The notes under the pieces: generated by a model
Told to the model about the DNA's origin: nothing
The model's database searches: none
What the model saw: the letters and a program-made list of their open reading frames with translations, nothing else
In this document: piece after piece, positions 10,268 through 21,482 of the stretch
How the letters are laid out: every line of letters starts with the position of its first letter
Numbering within the stretch: the stretch's first letter is position 1
Program-made: the position numbers and the translations under genes
Source of the DNA: Ehretia macrophylla
Lineage: Eukaryota; Streptophyta; Magnoliopsida; Boraginales; Ehretiaceae
Length of the DNA stretch: 64,000 nt
Assembly (NCBI GenBank): GCA_037974665.1
Contig: CM075771.1
Location: 34,580,425-34,644,424, forward strand
Reading direction: 5' to 3'

Positions 10268-10707
10268 GAAAAAATTAGACAAATAGTCCCTATTGTTTAT
10301 AAGTTTTAGACAAATAGTTTCCATTATTTTAGAAGTCATGCGGTTAATTTTTATTATTTGTAAAAGTCCCATTAATAGTCCCTATTGTTTCAAAAGTTAC
10401 TCATTTAGTCCCTATTATTTGCAAAAGTCACTCATTTAGTCATCATTGTTTGTAAAAGTCTCTCCATTAGTCTCCAATGTTTGCAAATATACTTTTGCAA
10501 ATAATAGAGACTAATGGTGAGATATTTACAAACAATGAGGACTAATGGTGAGATTTTCACAAACAACGGGGACTAACCGCGTGACTTATGAAACAATAGG
10601 GACTAATGGTGAGACTTTTAATAGAGACTAACCACGTGACTTCTAAAACAATATACATTAATTATCTAAAATAGGTAAACAATAGGGATTAATTGTGAGA
10701 TTTTCCC
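10268..10707. mobile_element. Mutator-type hairpin MITE
   Basis: About 440 bp, almost entirely an imperfect inverted repeat. The left arm 'agtccctattgtttataag' and related phrases reappear as 'aacaatagggacta' on the right. It is flanked by an exact 9-bp duplication, tacaaacaa, at 10259-10267 and 10708-10716, the length typical of Mutator-like elements. No coding capacity. Confidence 0.65.
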
Positions 10708-10754
10708 TACAAACAACAATGATGGTGATGTTATGATAACAAGTAATTTCTTTT

Positions 10755-10846
10755 TGGCCTGGCGCATGTGCGCACTGCTACACCTAGGGTTCTTCAATTG
10801 GTGGTCGAACTCCGCTAACTGAATTCCTACGGCATCAAAAAAAAAA
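10755..10846 (+). mobile_element. SINE-like 3' fragment
   Basis: Contains gcgcatgtgcgcactgc, 'ttggtggtcgaactccgcta' and a 3' end 'cctacggcatc' plus poly-A. The same order of phrases is seen in the 3057-3250 SINE (read on its own strand) and in the 3983-4066 fragment. Confidence 0.4.
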
Positions 10847-11393
10847 ATTTAATTAAAGATTAGACAATATTTATGATATAAAAATATATATTTCAAATCG
10901 AATCTTTAACCGCAACAAATCAAGGTTAAAAAATTTCTTGAATTGCTCCGGACTTTCTCAATTAGGTAATTGCGGAGCCCAATTTTATATATGATTATTG
11001 ATGGTAAATAATGCTAATTATGATGAGTTAAGCACGTGGTTTAGCATGAGGGTGGAAACAAGTGATCACGTTATGGTGATCCCATTTCCATGGCAAATTG
11101 TGTCGTTTCTGAATCATACTCACATGGATATAAGATTGTCATGTTGCACAAATAGGAGTCTGAAATCCAACCAAAAACAACACTAATTTATTATGTCCAC
11201 TTCATAAGTTGCAGATGGTTGCTTTCAGCAAATGATCTTGCACAAGCAACTTGTATGATTGCTAATTGTGTGGATCAGTATACTGTTTTCAGAAATATTA
11301 ATTTGGAAATTATCAAACTTCGAATCAAAGACGAAATAAAAAGTAATTGAGGCAGCTTTGTCTTGATCTTCAAGACTTCTTTTTAATTAAAAA

Positions 11394-11801
11394 GGATAAA
11401 TTACCTATTTAGTTTCGTGTGTTTATTATTTATTACAAATTAATTTTTATCTTTCAAAATGTACTCTTTTAGTTCTGTATATTTATCATTTATCTCAAAT
11501 TGATTTTTATCTTTCAAAATGTACCATTCTAGTCCGATATATTTGTTATTATGATCCACGTTAGTACTCCGTCATTTTTCTATCTAAAAATCTAACGAAA
11601 TAAGCACGTAACTAAAAGAGTACATTTTGAAAGATAATGATACAAATTGTAAAGATACGAGACTAAAATGATATATTTTGAAAGATAAGGACTAAATTGA
11701 GACAAATGGTAAAGATATAGGACTAAAAGGATAAATTTTAAAAAATAAAAACTACATAAGGACAAATAGTAAAGATACAGAACTAAATACGTAATTTACC
11801 C
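11394..11801. mobile_element. Mutator-type hairpin MITE, ggataaatta family
   Basis: Terminal inverted repeats: left ggataaattacctatttag, right (reverse complement) gggtaaattacgtatttag. The interior repeats 'atctttcaaaatgta' on the left and 'tattttgaaagata' on the right, so the whole 408 bp can fold. Flanks aattaaaaa and aactaaaat match at 7 of 9 positions, a decayed duplication. Related to 16960-17290. Confidence 0.55.
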
Positions 11802-14130
11802 AACTAAAATAGAAGTAATTTGCACTAAACAATTACACAAACAATATTTTATCTCCAGAATCGAGCGTTACAAGAATCAGACCAATCTGAATTACAATCT
11901 ATTCCTAAGAAACCGAAGTAAATGTATACAAAAAACTAGGACTTAAAGTAAATCCAGACAAATTTCATTGTTATTGATGATTTGTTGAGTGCCTTTTCGA
12001 TTAGTCCTCTTCTTTATTTTTAATAATAATAGCTAAAGAATAACCGATGATAACTACCATTGTAACCTACTGTTAAGGTATGAATCAGGTGATGAGTCAT
12101 CGTTAGAAGTTGGTCTCTAAAAACCTGCAAAACAAGGTACTTCGAGATTGTGTTTGAGGGACTCTTTCGATACTTAAGTTAGTGAGGTTGCGATAAAATA
12201 ATCCAAGTATATGAAATGTGTGTATAAAATAGCATTTACCTTCCTTGGAATGCGTGTAGTGATATGTATATAATAGTCCTTTTGGTAGAATATAATGCCA
12301 CATGTATGTTGGACTTTTGACTACTTATTGGTCTTGTAAGTGACGTCTTAATAATTAAATGTCATTTATACCCTTATCCAGTTCATTACCCCATTTCACC
12401 TTCAATAACCATCAAATGATCCAATTCTTTATCTTAAAGATACATAACACTGTCCGATTAGTCCATCATTTAATAAAAAATTATGGTGTAAACAACTACG
12501 CAAAGTAATGAAATCAAAATCAGGAAAAGGAAATTAACTAGAGGAGAGAGGGAGGAGGTAATAGACACTAATGAAACTATAACTACATTAATAAAAACAT
12601 GATGGAAATGTGCGCAGAAGGTAGAATATCAAGTACTTCACTCTAAGCAGAAAGACGTAATTATTGTTCAATAGTTTAGGATATCCCAAGATCCGGCCAT
12701 AAAAAGTAAATGAAATTTGCTACCATAAATGAGCTAAGAAATTAATGATGTCTTAAGATTTATTGTTTTTTAACCTATTTCAAAGGCTTTTAGAGATCAT
12801 TTTAACTTTATAAGCGAGAGAGATTTACTAGTAATCGTTGTTCTGATTATTTCATTATTATTGTATGCACTGTCCATCATTAATGGATCTCCATCTTAAT
12901 GTTATACCATTATGAATGGATGTACATACATAAGATGTGGAACATGTTCAAACTTGTCATGTATATACGAGATTCAGGAGTAATCCATTGGTAAGTTATT
13001 TCCCCTAACAATTGGGAGAGTTCAAATCTCATCCAGGAGTGGGGGCAGGGGGGTGGGGGGTAAAAAAAGAAAAGGAAAAGAAAAAACTTCTCATGTATAT
13101 ATGTTTGTTTCAGAGTTTTACTAATGATTTAAAAGAAACAAATACTATGACAAATTTAAAATATTTTATCAGTAAGGTTTAAATTGTGATTATGTGAATT
13201 TGGTGGCAAATTAGTGAGACTATATAGTTAAAATAAAAATTACAAAAAAAGAATATCAAAAAATTTATACAATTTTTTAGGACCATAAAATTGCAGTCCC
13301 TACAATAATTATATATACAAATTGCCCATGACGCAAATTTATTTGAATTTAACATAATACGTTACTATTAGGAGATCCAAAATGGTCAACGGATATCAGC
13401 AACAGGGAAAGTAATATACAATATGACTAGGCCTTAGGCCAGTGTTCAAAAGTACCCAACCCACAACCAAATAAATGACCATAAATTATTTTACTTTACT
13501 AGATTAGTTTAACATAATCATGCCTTTATCTAGAAAAGAATTTTTTATATATGTTAACGCTATTTTGAATTGACTTCAACAACAGACCAAACAAAAAATT
13601 GACTTCAACAGAAAGAGAATACTTTTACCTAGTCTTAGAAGTTGTTTCGGCCTTCCTTTGGGCCATGGCGGTCGAGTACAATTAATTATTGGTTAATAAG
13701 AATCATATGCATAATTAAACAGCGTAAAGAATCTTAGAAAAATGAATTTAAACATCTTACTCCTTTTTTGGATGGATCGAGTTGCTCTTGTTAAAAGCCT
13801 TCATATATACGGGGTAGAGAATGGGCCCCAATATAAACGTTAAACAATTCTTTTGTATTTGAATTCTCTCGATATAATGTTATGAACAAAATTGATTAAT
13901 AATAATAAAAATAATAATATAATTATTTAATTACGACATTAAATAATTCAGATCATTTCAAATTAATTTTTAATTTATTATTTTAGTACTATTAATCTTT
14001 CTCATAGCATAGATTAAAGGAGGTGGAGAAGCGACTAACTAACGACTTGAAATGGTTTTATCAAAATGTTCCATGATACATGTTTTTTTTTTCTTTTTTT
14101 GGGGGTCTGACCATTAATGTACAAGCTATG
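11802..14130. other. gene-poor intergenic stretch
   Basis: AT-rich DNA with one SINE-like copy (separate entry). No coding exon, transposon end or other structure was supported elsewhere in it. Confidence 0.4.
12969..13087 (+). mobile_element. tRNA-derived SINE-like copy with G-rich tail
   Basis: Contains 'caggagtaatccattggtaag', 'caattgggagagttcaaatctc' (box-B-like) and a run of Gs (gtgggggcaggggggtgggggg) followed by an A-rich tail. It shares the 'acaattgggag' and following layout with the copy at 1541-1625. Confidence 0.4.
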
Positions 14131-14140
14131 AAACATCAAA

Positions 14141-15034
14141 GGGTAAATTTTACACTTAGTTTCTATTATTTACATACTTTTTTAATGTAGTTTTTAATGT
14201 TTTAAAAAATTTATAGTGGTTCATAATATTTACAAAAATTATTCAAAATAGTCCCTATTATTTAAACTTAGTCAATTTGGTGCTTATTATTTTTTTAAAA
14301 AATTTAATTTAGTCCCTCTTGTTTTCTAAAAATATTCAATTCAGTTCCTGCACGTGACTCCTATTTGGAGAATAAATTAAATTTTATGAAAAATATTAAT
14401 GACTAAATTGACTAGTTTTGAACAATAGAGACCATTTTGAATAACTTTGTAAATATTATGGACTAATATGATTTTTTTTAGAATATTAAGTACTAACTTG
14501 AAAAAAAAAGTATAAACAATAGGGACTAATGCTTTGTTTGTCTGCCGTAAAATAATTTGTTTGTGTAAAATATTTTCCTCTAAAAATATTTTTTTGAAAA
14601 ATAAAATATTTTCCTGGGTTCCGTTTGTTTGCCGTAAAGTAACTTGTTGAGGGAAAATATTTTCTTGAAAAATAAAATACTGAAAAATATTTTTTAGTGT
14701 TTGAATGTACAGTGAAAAATATTTTTCGACATTAAATTTTATAAAAAAAATATATACATAATATATATGTTAACCGTGATGGTGGGGGATGGGGGTGAGG
14801 TTGGGGGTAGGGGTATAGGGCAGGGGAGTAAGGGTGGGTAAGTTACGAAAAATATTTTATTCTCTCAAAGGATATGAAAATATTTTCTCAAATTTTGTAC
14901 TAGTCGTAATATTTAATTAAAAAATATTTTTTAATTAATTAATTTTTTAGTATTATCAAATATTAAAATATTAAAAAAATATTTTTTATAAAAATAGTTT
15001 ACGACAAACAAACGGATAAGTGTGAAATGTACCC
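14141..15034. mobile_element. Mutator-type MITE interrupted by a nested Harbinger-type MITE
   Basis: Left end gggtaaattttacacttag; right end, reverse-complemented, gggtacatttcacacttag. Flanked by an exact 10-bp target-site duplication aaacatcaaa at 14131-14140 and 15035-15044. A second element (14530-15016) sits inside. Removing it and one TAA restores 'actaagtgtg', the mirror of the left-end 'cacttagt'. The host element was about 404 bp before that insertion. Confidence 0.8.
14530..15016. mobile_element. Harbinger-type MITE (tttgtttgccgtaaaata family), nested
   Basis: About 487 bp with inverted ends: left gctttgtttgtctgccgtaaa, right (reverse complement) tccgtttgtttgtcgtaaa. TAA duplications lie at 14527-14529 and 15017-15019. 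The AT-rich body carries runs like 'gaaaatattttc' and a strikingly G-rich core at about 14777-14840. Copies at 18719-19402 and 60794-61284 belong to the same family. Confidence 0.7.
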
Positions 15035-15449
15035 AAACATCAAAATTTCTGATAATTATGGAAAGCATGCCCCTAAGTCACCTACTCTTCATGTGATTGA
15101 CCCATTGAGATGCACGAGGTCAACTAAAAATAATCTGGACACCCCTTTGATTATCCGATTGGATCACCACTCAAAACAAAAACAGAAAACAAAAAAAAAA
15201 AAAAACAAAACAAAACAAAACTATGCCACTTGATTATAAAGGGTGCAACAATCCAACATTCACCAAAAAGGTATCTCATCCATGGTCGTTGACCTATTTT
15301 ATGGTTATACAATGACAATCTTCTAACTTTCATGCCATCGGAGAAATACATATTAATTGGTCTGAATTCCTTCGTAACGATTGAAAAATTAATGATAATA
15401 AAAAAATGATAATAAAATAAAATTAAAAAACTAAAACAATTGTACCATG

Positions 15450-15486
15450 TCAAACCAAAAAAGAAGAAAAGAAAAAAAAGAAAAAA
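15450..15486 (+). mobile_element. tiny poly-A retro-insertion with target-site duplication
   Basis: A 37-bp A-rich insert beginning tcaaacc sits between two identical 17-bp copies of aaaacaattgtaccatg (15433-15449 and 15487-15503). This is the footprint of target-primed retrotransposition that copied little more than the poly-A tail. Confidence 0.6.
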
Positions 15487-15622
15487 AAAACAATTGTACC
15501 ATGCAATTTGCCACTTTCCTTCCCGTAGAATAAAAGTTCAATCGTCCTACATGGCATTTTGGATCTCCTAGCATCTGGTTTCGCTATTGTTCAAATACTA
15601 TGTATAATATGTCCACTTTTTG

Positions 15623-16118
15623 TGGTCTCGCAGCAGAGGATAGAGATCACTTATTCTTTGGCTATAGTATGAGTAAAAAAATTTGGGTGCGTGGTCTGGA
15701 TTTGACTCTGGTGGATGAGAGATTAACAACCTGGGATGATTTTGAGAGTTGGGAGCCTTAGGTTGTGCAAAGGGGAAGATCTACAATACTCCCTCGCAAG
15801 ACTTCTGGTTGGAGGTATTATTTATACTTTGTGGAAAGAGAGAAATGGCATAATTTATCAGAACACTTACGTCTCAGAAGAAGTCATTGTTGCTAGCATT
15901 TCCCAGTCTATACGACTTAAATTATATTCATGTAAAAAATTTAAAAATAGTGAAAAGAATAGGATACTGTACAGGAACTGGAGTTTAGAGAATATTCTTA
16001 GTTGAGGTTTTGTTTTGATTGTTGCTATGGACTTCTTTTGTAACTCATTTTGTTGTGCTTAATGGATATACTTTGCTTGCCAAAAAAAAAAATAATAAAT
16101 ATATATATATATATATAT
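15623..16118 (+). mobile_element. 5'-truncated LINE (non-LTR retrotransposon) 3' end
   Basis: Flanked by an exact 16-bp target-site duplication atatgtccactttttg (15607-15622 and 16119-16134). It encodes, in two frames, remnants of the end of a LINE reverse-transcriptase protein. These are an 'EDRDHLFF' zinc-knuckle-like stretch and, after a frameshift, 'LWKERNGIIYQN' followed by a stop at about 16003. A short 3' UTR ends 'actttgcttgcc' plus poly-A and an AT repeat. The polypeptide is inactive: it lacks the catalytic core and is frameshifted. A second LINE 3' end lies near 39.0 kb. Confidence 0.75.
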
Positions 16119-16134
16119 ATATGTCCACTTTTTG

Positions 16135-16950
16135 CACAATTTTAGTATGACAACAATTTTCAATCACTACCCATGAGTTAGGTGAAATAGTCAGATAACG
16201 ACATATTGTGATTAAAATTTCAAGTTATAACTATGACTTCAACTTACATTATTTTTTAAAAAAATAAAAAAATAAATCCAATCACTCTACTAATCAAAAA
16301 AATAAAACTCATCAGAGTTTGGAGTTAAGTCTTTAGATAGATGATATGAGATTCTTTCTCTACTCGGTTTTACAAAATGCTAAGCAAAGTTGCAAAACAA
16401 TTATATTCTTATGACGAAATAAATAGGGTTTTATAGTTTAAGAGTTTTGTTTTCACCCCCGAGTCATTGAAATATAATTGAGATTAATAGTGGAAAATTT
16501 TCCATTTTTTGGGAAAGGGGGAGGATGTAAGTTATGAGAGATATTCACAAATAATGAACAATTCTAATCATTTTATTGAATAATTTATCTTCATTGAATT
16601 TCTCTCGTAACGATAATTTATTGAGTGAAAGATTATCTATGCAAAGGAACCAACAACTTTTAGCACTCACATGTTTTGATAAATTAACTTACATAAGTTT
16701 CTTTTAGAAATTATTTTAGATTTTATCCAATTAATAGGTACTATTAAACACGTTGTTTTCGAGTCATTATAATGTAAAACGAAATACAGTTTTCACATAC
16801 TTATACGAGGCCGAGATGTATTACCTCCACGTTCTGTAAAACAAGCAAAACGACAGCTTGTTAATTGTTTTTGATGAGGAATAAATCTCCGACCTAATGT
16901 AAAATATTCAACCTTTTGTGCAAAATGTCTCGTTATTTCTATTTTACTCG
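16135..16950. other. AT-rich intergenic DNA, nothing recognised
   Basis: No coding sequence, transposon ends or notable repeats were supported here. Confidence 0.4.
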
Positions 16951-16959
16951 TGTAAATTT

Positions 16960-17290
16960 GGGTAAATACTTAATTTGGTCCTTTAATTTTAGAATTTGTG
17001 TTTTTTTAGTCTTGTATTTTTACCATTTATCTCAATTTAATCTTCATCTTTCAAAATGTAACATTTTAATCCTACATTTTTGTAACATTTTAGTCCTACA
17101 TTTTTACTATTTATTCTAATTTAGTCGTTATCTTTGTCATTATGACTTATATTAGTCCTCAACTATTTTGAAATATAAAGACTAAATTGAAATAAATGGT
17201 ATAAATATAAGATTAAAAAAATATATTTTAAAATATAAAGACTAAATTAACATAAATTTTAAAAAAGGAGACCAAATTAAATATTTACCA
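16960..17290. mobile_element. Mutator-type hairpin MITE, ggataaatta family
   Basis: Inverted ends: gggtaaatacttaatttgg on the left, ggtaaatatttaatttgg (reverse complement) on the right. Exact 9-bp duplication tgtaaattt at 16951-16959 and 17291-17299. The interior repeats 'ctttcaaaatgta' and 'tttgaaatataaag' in opposite orientation. 331 bp, no coding capacity. Confidence 0.65.
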
Positions 17291-17778
17291 TGTAAATTTT
17301 CAAAGGCAAAGAAAAAACACTGGTCAAGCCTTGACGCGCTTAATACGTTGAGTGCAAGCAATGAATTCTCCTTATTATCGGGGCTTGTCTCTGCTTTACC
17401 GTTAAACTAACGCCGTCATTGCAACCCATGAAGAAATTAGCAGACACGCACATAGACTTTGTGCAGGTCAACAGCTCACGTACCCACGTTAATAAATGCT
17501 GGTGTACAATGTGTGAGTGCTGAAAGTTCCATACATTTATGTTGAACAAGGACGGAAGACTTGACTGGTATAACATCATTTCAAGTTTCACGTTTCATGT
17601 TCAACTTCATTGAATCTTGATTAGCAAAAACAAAAACAAAAAATTATTTAATTTCATTCTCTCGTATATGGGATGAGCCCACTATCATATGCTTGATAAT
17701 GAACTTAGTTATTAAATAATTAAAATACCCGGTCAAAACATAATATTTTACAAATATATCCCTTTTATTTTTGAAATC

Positions 17779-17835
17779 ACAACAACAACAACAACAACAA
17801 CAATAAGAATAATAATAGTAATAATAATAATACAA
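17779..17835. repeat. (CAA)n microsatellite running into (ATA)n
   Basis: About eight CAA units followed by imperfect AAT/ATA units. The surroundings up to about 17945 continue as imperfect AT-rich trinucleotide repeats. Confidence 0.8.
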
Positions 17836-18183
17836 TTATAGTAATTTAATAATATGTTATTATTATTACAATAATATTTATTATTTTTATAATAATGATA
17901 GTAATTACTATTATTGTTATTATTATTTATTATGTTTATTATTCATTTCTATATTAGAGTATACCGAGTATGACATTCTCAATCCTAAATTCATTCCATT
18001 TTCAATTCTATTTTTTTCATGTCCAAATTCATTTTAGTGTGTCATTCGCAACCTAGTGGTGGCATAGTGAGGTTAAACAAAAAATACAATCCAAAAGTTT
18101 GCATTTAATCTCTTTTTTTTTTTAATAGAATGCATAAAGTTTCCACATCCGCTTGCCAAGCTCATTTTATCAATTCCTATAAT

Positions 18184-18265
18184 AAATTTAATCGTACCTT
18201 GGAAATAAATGATACTTCATGTCAAAATTTAATCATATCTTGGAAATAAATGATGCTTTAAGTCA
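18184..18265. repeat. imperfect 41-bp tandem duplication
   Basis: Units 18184-18224 and 18225-18265 share 'aatttaatc-ta-cttggaaataaatgat' and differ at a handful of positions. This is older than the perfect duplication at 5.6 kb. Confidence 0.65.
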
Positions 18266-18718
18266 TATATGGATTAACTACAAAACTTTATGGATAGAGA
18301 GAATTTGTTTATATATTGCACTATTGAGAGTGATAAGTGGTGTACCCGAAAAAATATTTACAAAAGAGGCAAAGATGAATATTTTTTATTATGGGGAGGT
18401 GGAGGGAAATAACTAAATATGTAATGGGATTTTTACAAATATTCTCCAAATATTACTCCATTTTTCAAATTTGTTTCTATTGTTCTGAAATTTACACGCT
18501 TGCTTCCAAGTATTTACAAAAAACTTATACAAATTACGCTTTGTCATCAAAATTCTATTATAAATAGAAGAAAATAGGTCATATTTGTGGCACACAACAA
18601 GTTTTGAAAGGCAAAATAGTCATTTGATCGCATATGGTATCATTGGATGGTGAGATTCAAGATCTACTAGCTTCTATATATAAAAATAGAGTAAGAAAAG
18701 GAAATTATATGAGATATA

Positions 18719-19402
18719 GGCTTCGTTTGTTTGTCGTAAAATAACTTACTTGTGGAAAATATTTTCAGTAGAAAATGTTTTTTGAAAAATAAAATATTTT
18801 CCTCCGTTTGTTTACCGTAAAATAACTTGTTTGTGGAAAGTGTTTTCAGTGGAAAATATTTTCTTGAAAAATGTTTTCAGTGAAAAATATTTTCCTGAGC
18901 TCCGTTTGTTTGCCGTAAAATAACTTGTTAAAAGAAAATATTTTCTTGGAAAATAGAATACTGTAAAATATTTTATGGTGTTTGGATGTACAATAAAAAA
19001 TATTTTTTAACATGAGATTTATATAAAAAAATATATATACACATAAAATAGGGGTGGTTAAGTTTCGGAAAATGTTTTCATCTCCCAAAGAAATGAAAAT
19101 ATTTTCCCAAATTTTGAACTAGCTGTCATTTTTGACCGAAAAATATTTTCCAGTTGACCAATTTTTCGGTGTTACCAAATAGCGAAAAATCTCCAAAAAG
19201 TAGCCTACCATTTTTGACCGAAAAATGTTTTCCAGTTGACCAATTTTCCGGTGTTACCAAACACCGGAAAATCTTCAAAAAGTAGCCCACCATTTTTTAC
19301 TGAAAAATATTTTTCGATTGATCAATTTTTCGGTGTTACCAAATACCGTAAAAATAAAAAAATATTTTTCGGAATAATATTTTACGGCAAACAAACGGAG
19401 CC
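18719..19402. mobile_element. expanded Harbinger-type MITE (tttgtttgccgtaaaata family)
   Basis: Inverted ends ggcttcgtttgtttgtcgtaa and, reverse-complemented, ggctccgtttgtttgccgtaa. Flanks are 'ata' on both sides, less canonical than TAA. At 684 bp it is longer than its relatives. The terminal motif 'ccgtttgtttgccgtaaaata' is repeated three times on the left (about 18720, 18803, 18901), and three 82-bp units occupy the right third. No coding capacity. Confidence 0.65.
19127..19372. repeat. 82-bp tandem repeat, three units, inside the MITE
   Basis: Units start at 19127, 19209 and 19291, each with catttttgaccgaaaaat or a close variant, then 'ttgaccaatttttcggtgttacc' type sequence. The first two units are exactly 82 bp; the third diverges and runs into the terminal repeat. 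Confidence 0.8.
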
Positions 19403-21101
19403 ATAATGGATTTTAGGAACATAATCGATCCGTGCGGTCGCGTCTCCTTTAAAAAAAAAAAAAAAAAAAAAAAAACCAATCAACATGCTTATAATTATTG
19501 TACCATACGGGCATATTCTCGCCTTTCCTTGGAAAATGCTCTTGGATAACCAAGCATCATTAATAGAAACCGTTCCGAAGTTTCTTAATACCCACGCGCT
19601 CATGTGACGTAGATGGTCTTTGGAGGAAAAGGGACTTTTGGGTCATTTTACTACTTGTCAATGGTACACGTAAGATTCGTATAATAATTCTCGTTCGCGT
19701 AGATCCACGGGCCTTGCCTTCTCGAACATGCACGCAAATTATTTGTTTCCAATTTCCTAGGCCTCATTGGCCAATTACATCTTTTGTTTGAATTTTCTAC
19801 TCTCTTCGCTTTCTTTAGTCATAACACGCGCGCACACTGACGCACACAAATTTTTCTGTTTTGTGTTTCTTTTTTCTTTTTGGTACTTTTCATAATTAAA
19901 CTTCGCGTTTTGAGTAGACGAATTTCGTCATTTGAATTTTTATATCATTTAAAAAAAATTCACATTTTAAGTTTTATTTATCTTTTATCTTTTTTGTATT
20001 CCTATTTGTTTGCAATTTCTTTACATGGAAAGAAACCTTTATGATTTTTCCATTTACTTGGTAAAATTTCTTTCCCTTTTCAAGGGCCAAAAACTTAACT
20101 TGTACCAATATGAATGACATTTTTACAATGAAACTAACTACATACAATAAATTTTCACAATAATTTTAAGTTATGTTACTGATGAAACTTAACAAATATG
20201 TTATGAGGCGCATCCATATTTAGGATGTGAATAATTCACTTTTTTTTTCTCCCTCTTCTTATATTGTTCGTTAGGCATATTTAGCATCGAAATTCTCATT
20301 CCTTTAAAGGAATATGACATGTAAAATAATTGTACATTCTACAACCTTAGAATATAGTTCTTCTTAGTTGATACTTCTAACAAATTCATTCATAACGAGA
20401 TAGAAAAAGTTTATTTTTAAGATATTCAAACATAACTTTACTTGTACAATGTATCCGAGCATGTATGAATTAATTTTAACTTTCATTTTGATATTAGTAA
20501 CATTAAGGTATTTATGGAGCTCTATTGTTGGCATAAAAGTAAATTCTTATCAAAGACGGATAATTCAAAACCGTCATTTGAGGTGTTGTATTGAGCATTA
20601 TAAGTGAATTGTTATGCTTTCATGTACCACGCCAACTTTCAAGTAAAACTCACCATATATCTTAGTTTGAGAACATTTAGATATTTTCTCAAAGCTAGTA
20701 TATTACAATCTTAGTTTTTGTAGTACCTGAATAATTACAATTTTAGTTTCTGTAATACCCTAGTAGTTCAATGTTAACATATGATTAATTAATAGTACAA
20801 TTCAATGTATTTTCATATGCATTACATATTTTAGATCGACAATCAACTTTTTTCAAGAATCTATTATTTATTAACTCTCACTTTTCAAAAGTATTTATAA
20901 AAGAACCATTAATATTCTGATCAAGTAGAGTGTAATGAATCATTTTATAATCAACTAGATAGTACTAAATGGATATATATAAAGCCAACACAGGATTAAG
21001 TAGGATAACACAAAAAGTGATCTAACAAGTATATAAAATTAGCCTATAAGAATAACAATGGCATACTAGCGCGCGTGCACACACACACACACATATATAT
21101 A
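19403..21101. other. intergenic stretch with no supported feature
   Basis: A poly-A run (about 19450-19475) and AT-rich DNA. Its right end at about 21068-21101 is (CA)n/(TA)n simple sequence next to the hAT element. No gene found. Confidence 0.4.
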
Positions 21102-21109
21102 TAAGTACA

Positions 21110-21474
21110 CAGGGGTAGAGTCAGGCACCGGCGCTCAATGTAGGCACTTGGTGCTTGGCCAATAATCCGGTATCTGCATTATATGTCATCTCACTTTTGT
21201 TCAGCTGCTGAAAAAACTTTTGTTCAGCTGCTGAAAAGGAAGAAGAGGAGGAAAAAAATTGCATTTATAAGTTCTTAACCAATTAAGCTAGTCGAAGGGG
21301 AAAAACACAATAATGCTGCTATTGCCAAGAATTGAACCCACAACCTTTTACTTCTCCAATAAGCACTTAACCAATTAAGCTAGACTATCTATTAATATAA
21401 GGATACTAAACTTAAAAATAAATAGGTCAGTGTATGCCTGTGCGCACATTCCACTCTATATGGCTCCGCCACTG
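21110..21474. mobile_element. hAT-type MITE
   Basis: 365 bp with ends caggggtagagtcagg and, reverse-complemented, cagtggcggagccatat. It is flanked by an exact 8-bp duplication taagtaca at 21102-21109 and 21475-21482, the length expected for hAT elements. Inside, 'acttttgttcagctgctgaaaa' is tandemly duplicated (about 21193-21240). 'aaccaattaagctag' occurs twice (about 21278 and 21369), next to 'gaattgaacccacaacc', which resembles a reversed tRNA T-arm. A tRNA-like piece was therefore probably captured. Confidence 0.75.
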
Positions 21475-21482
21475 TAAGTACA

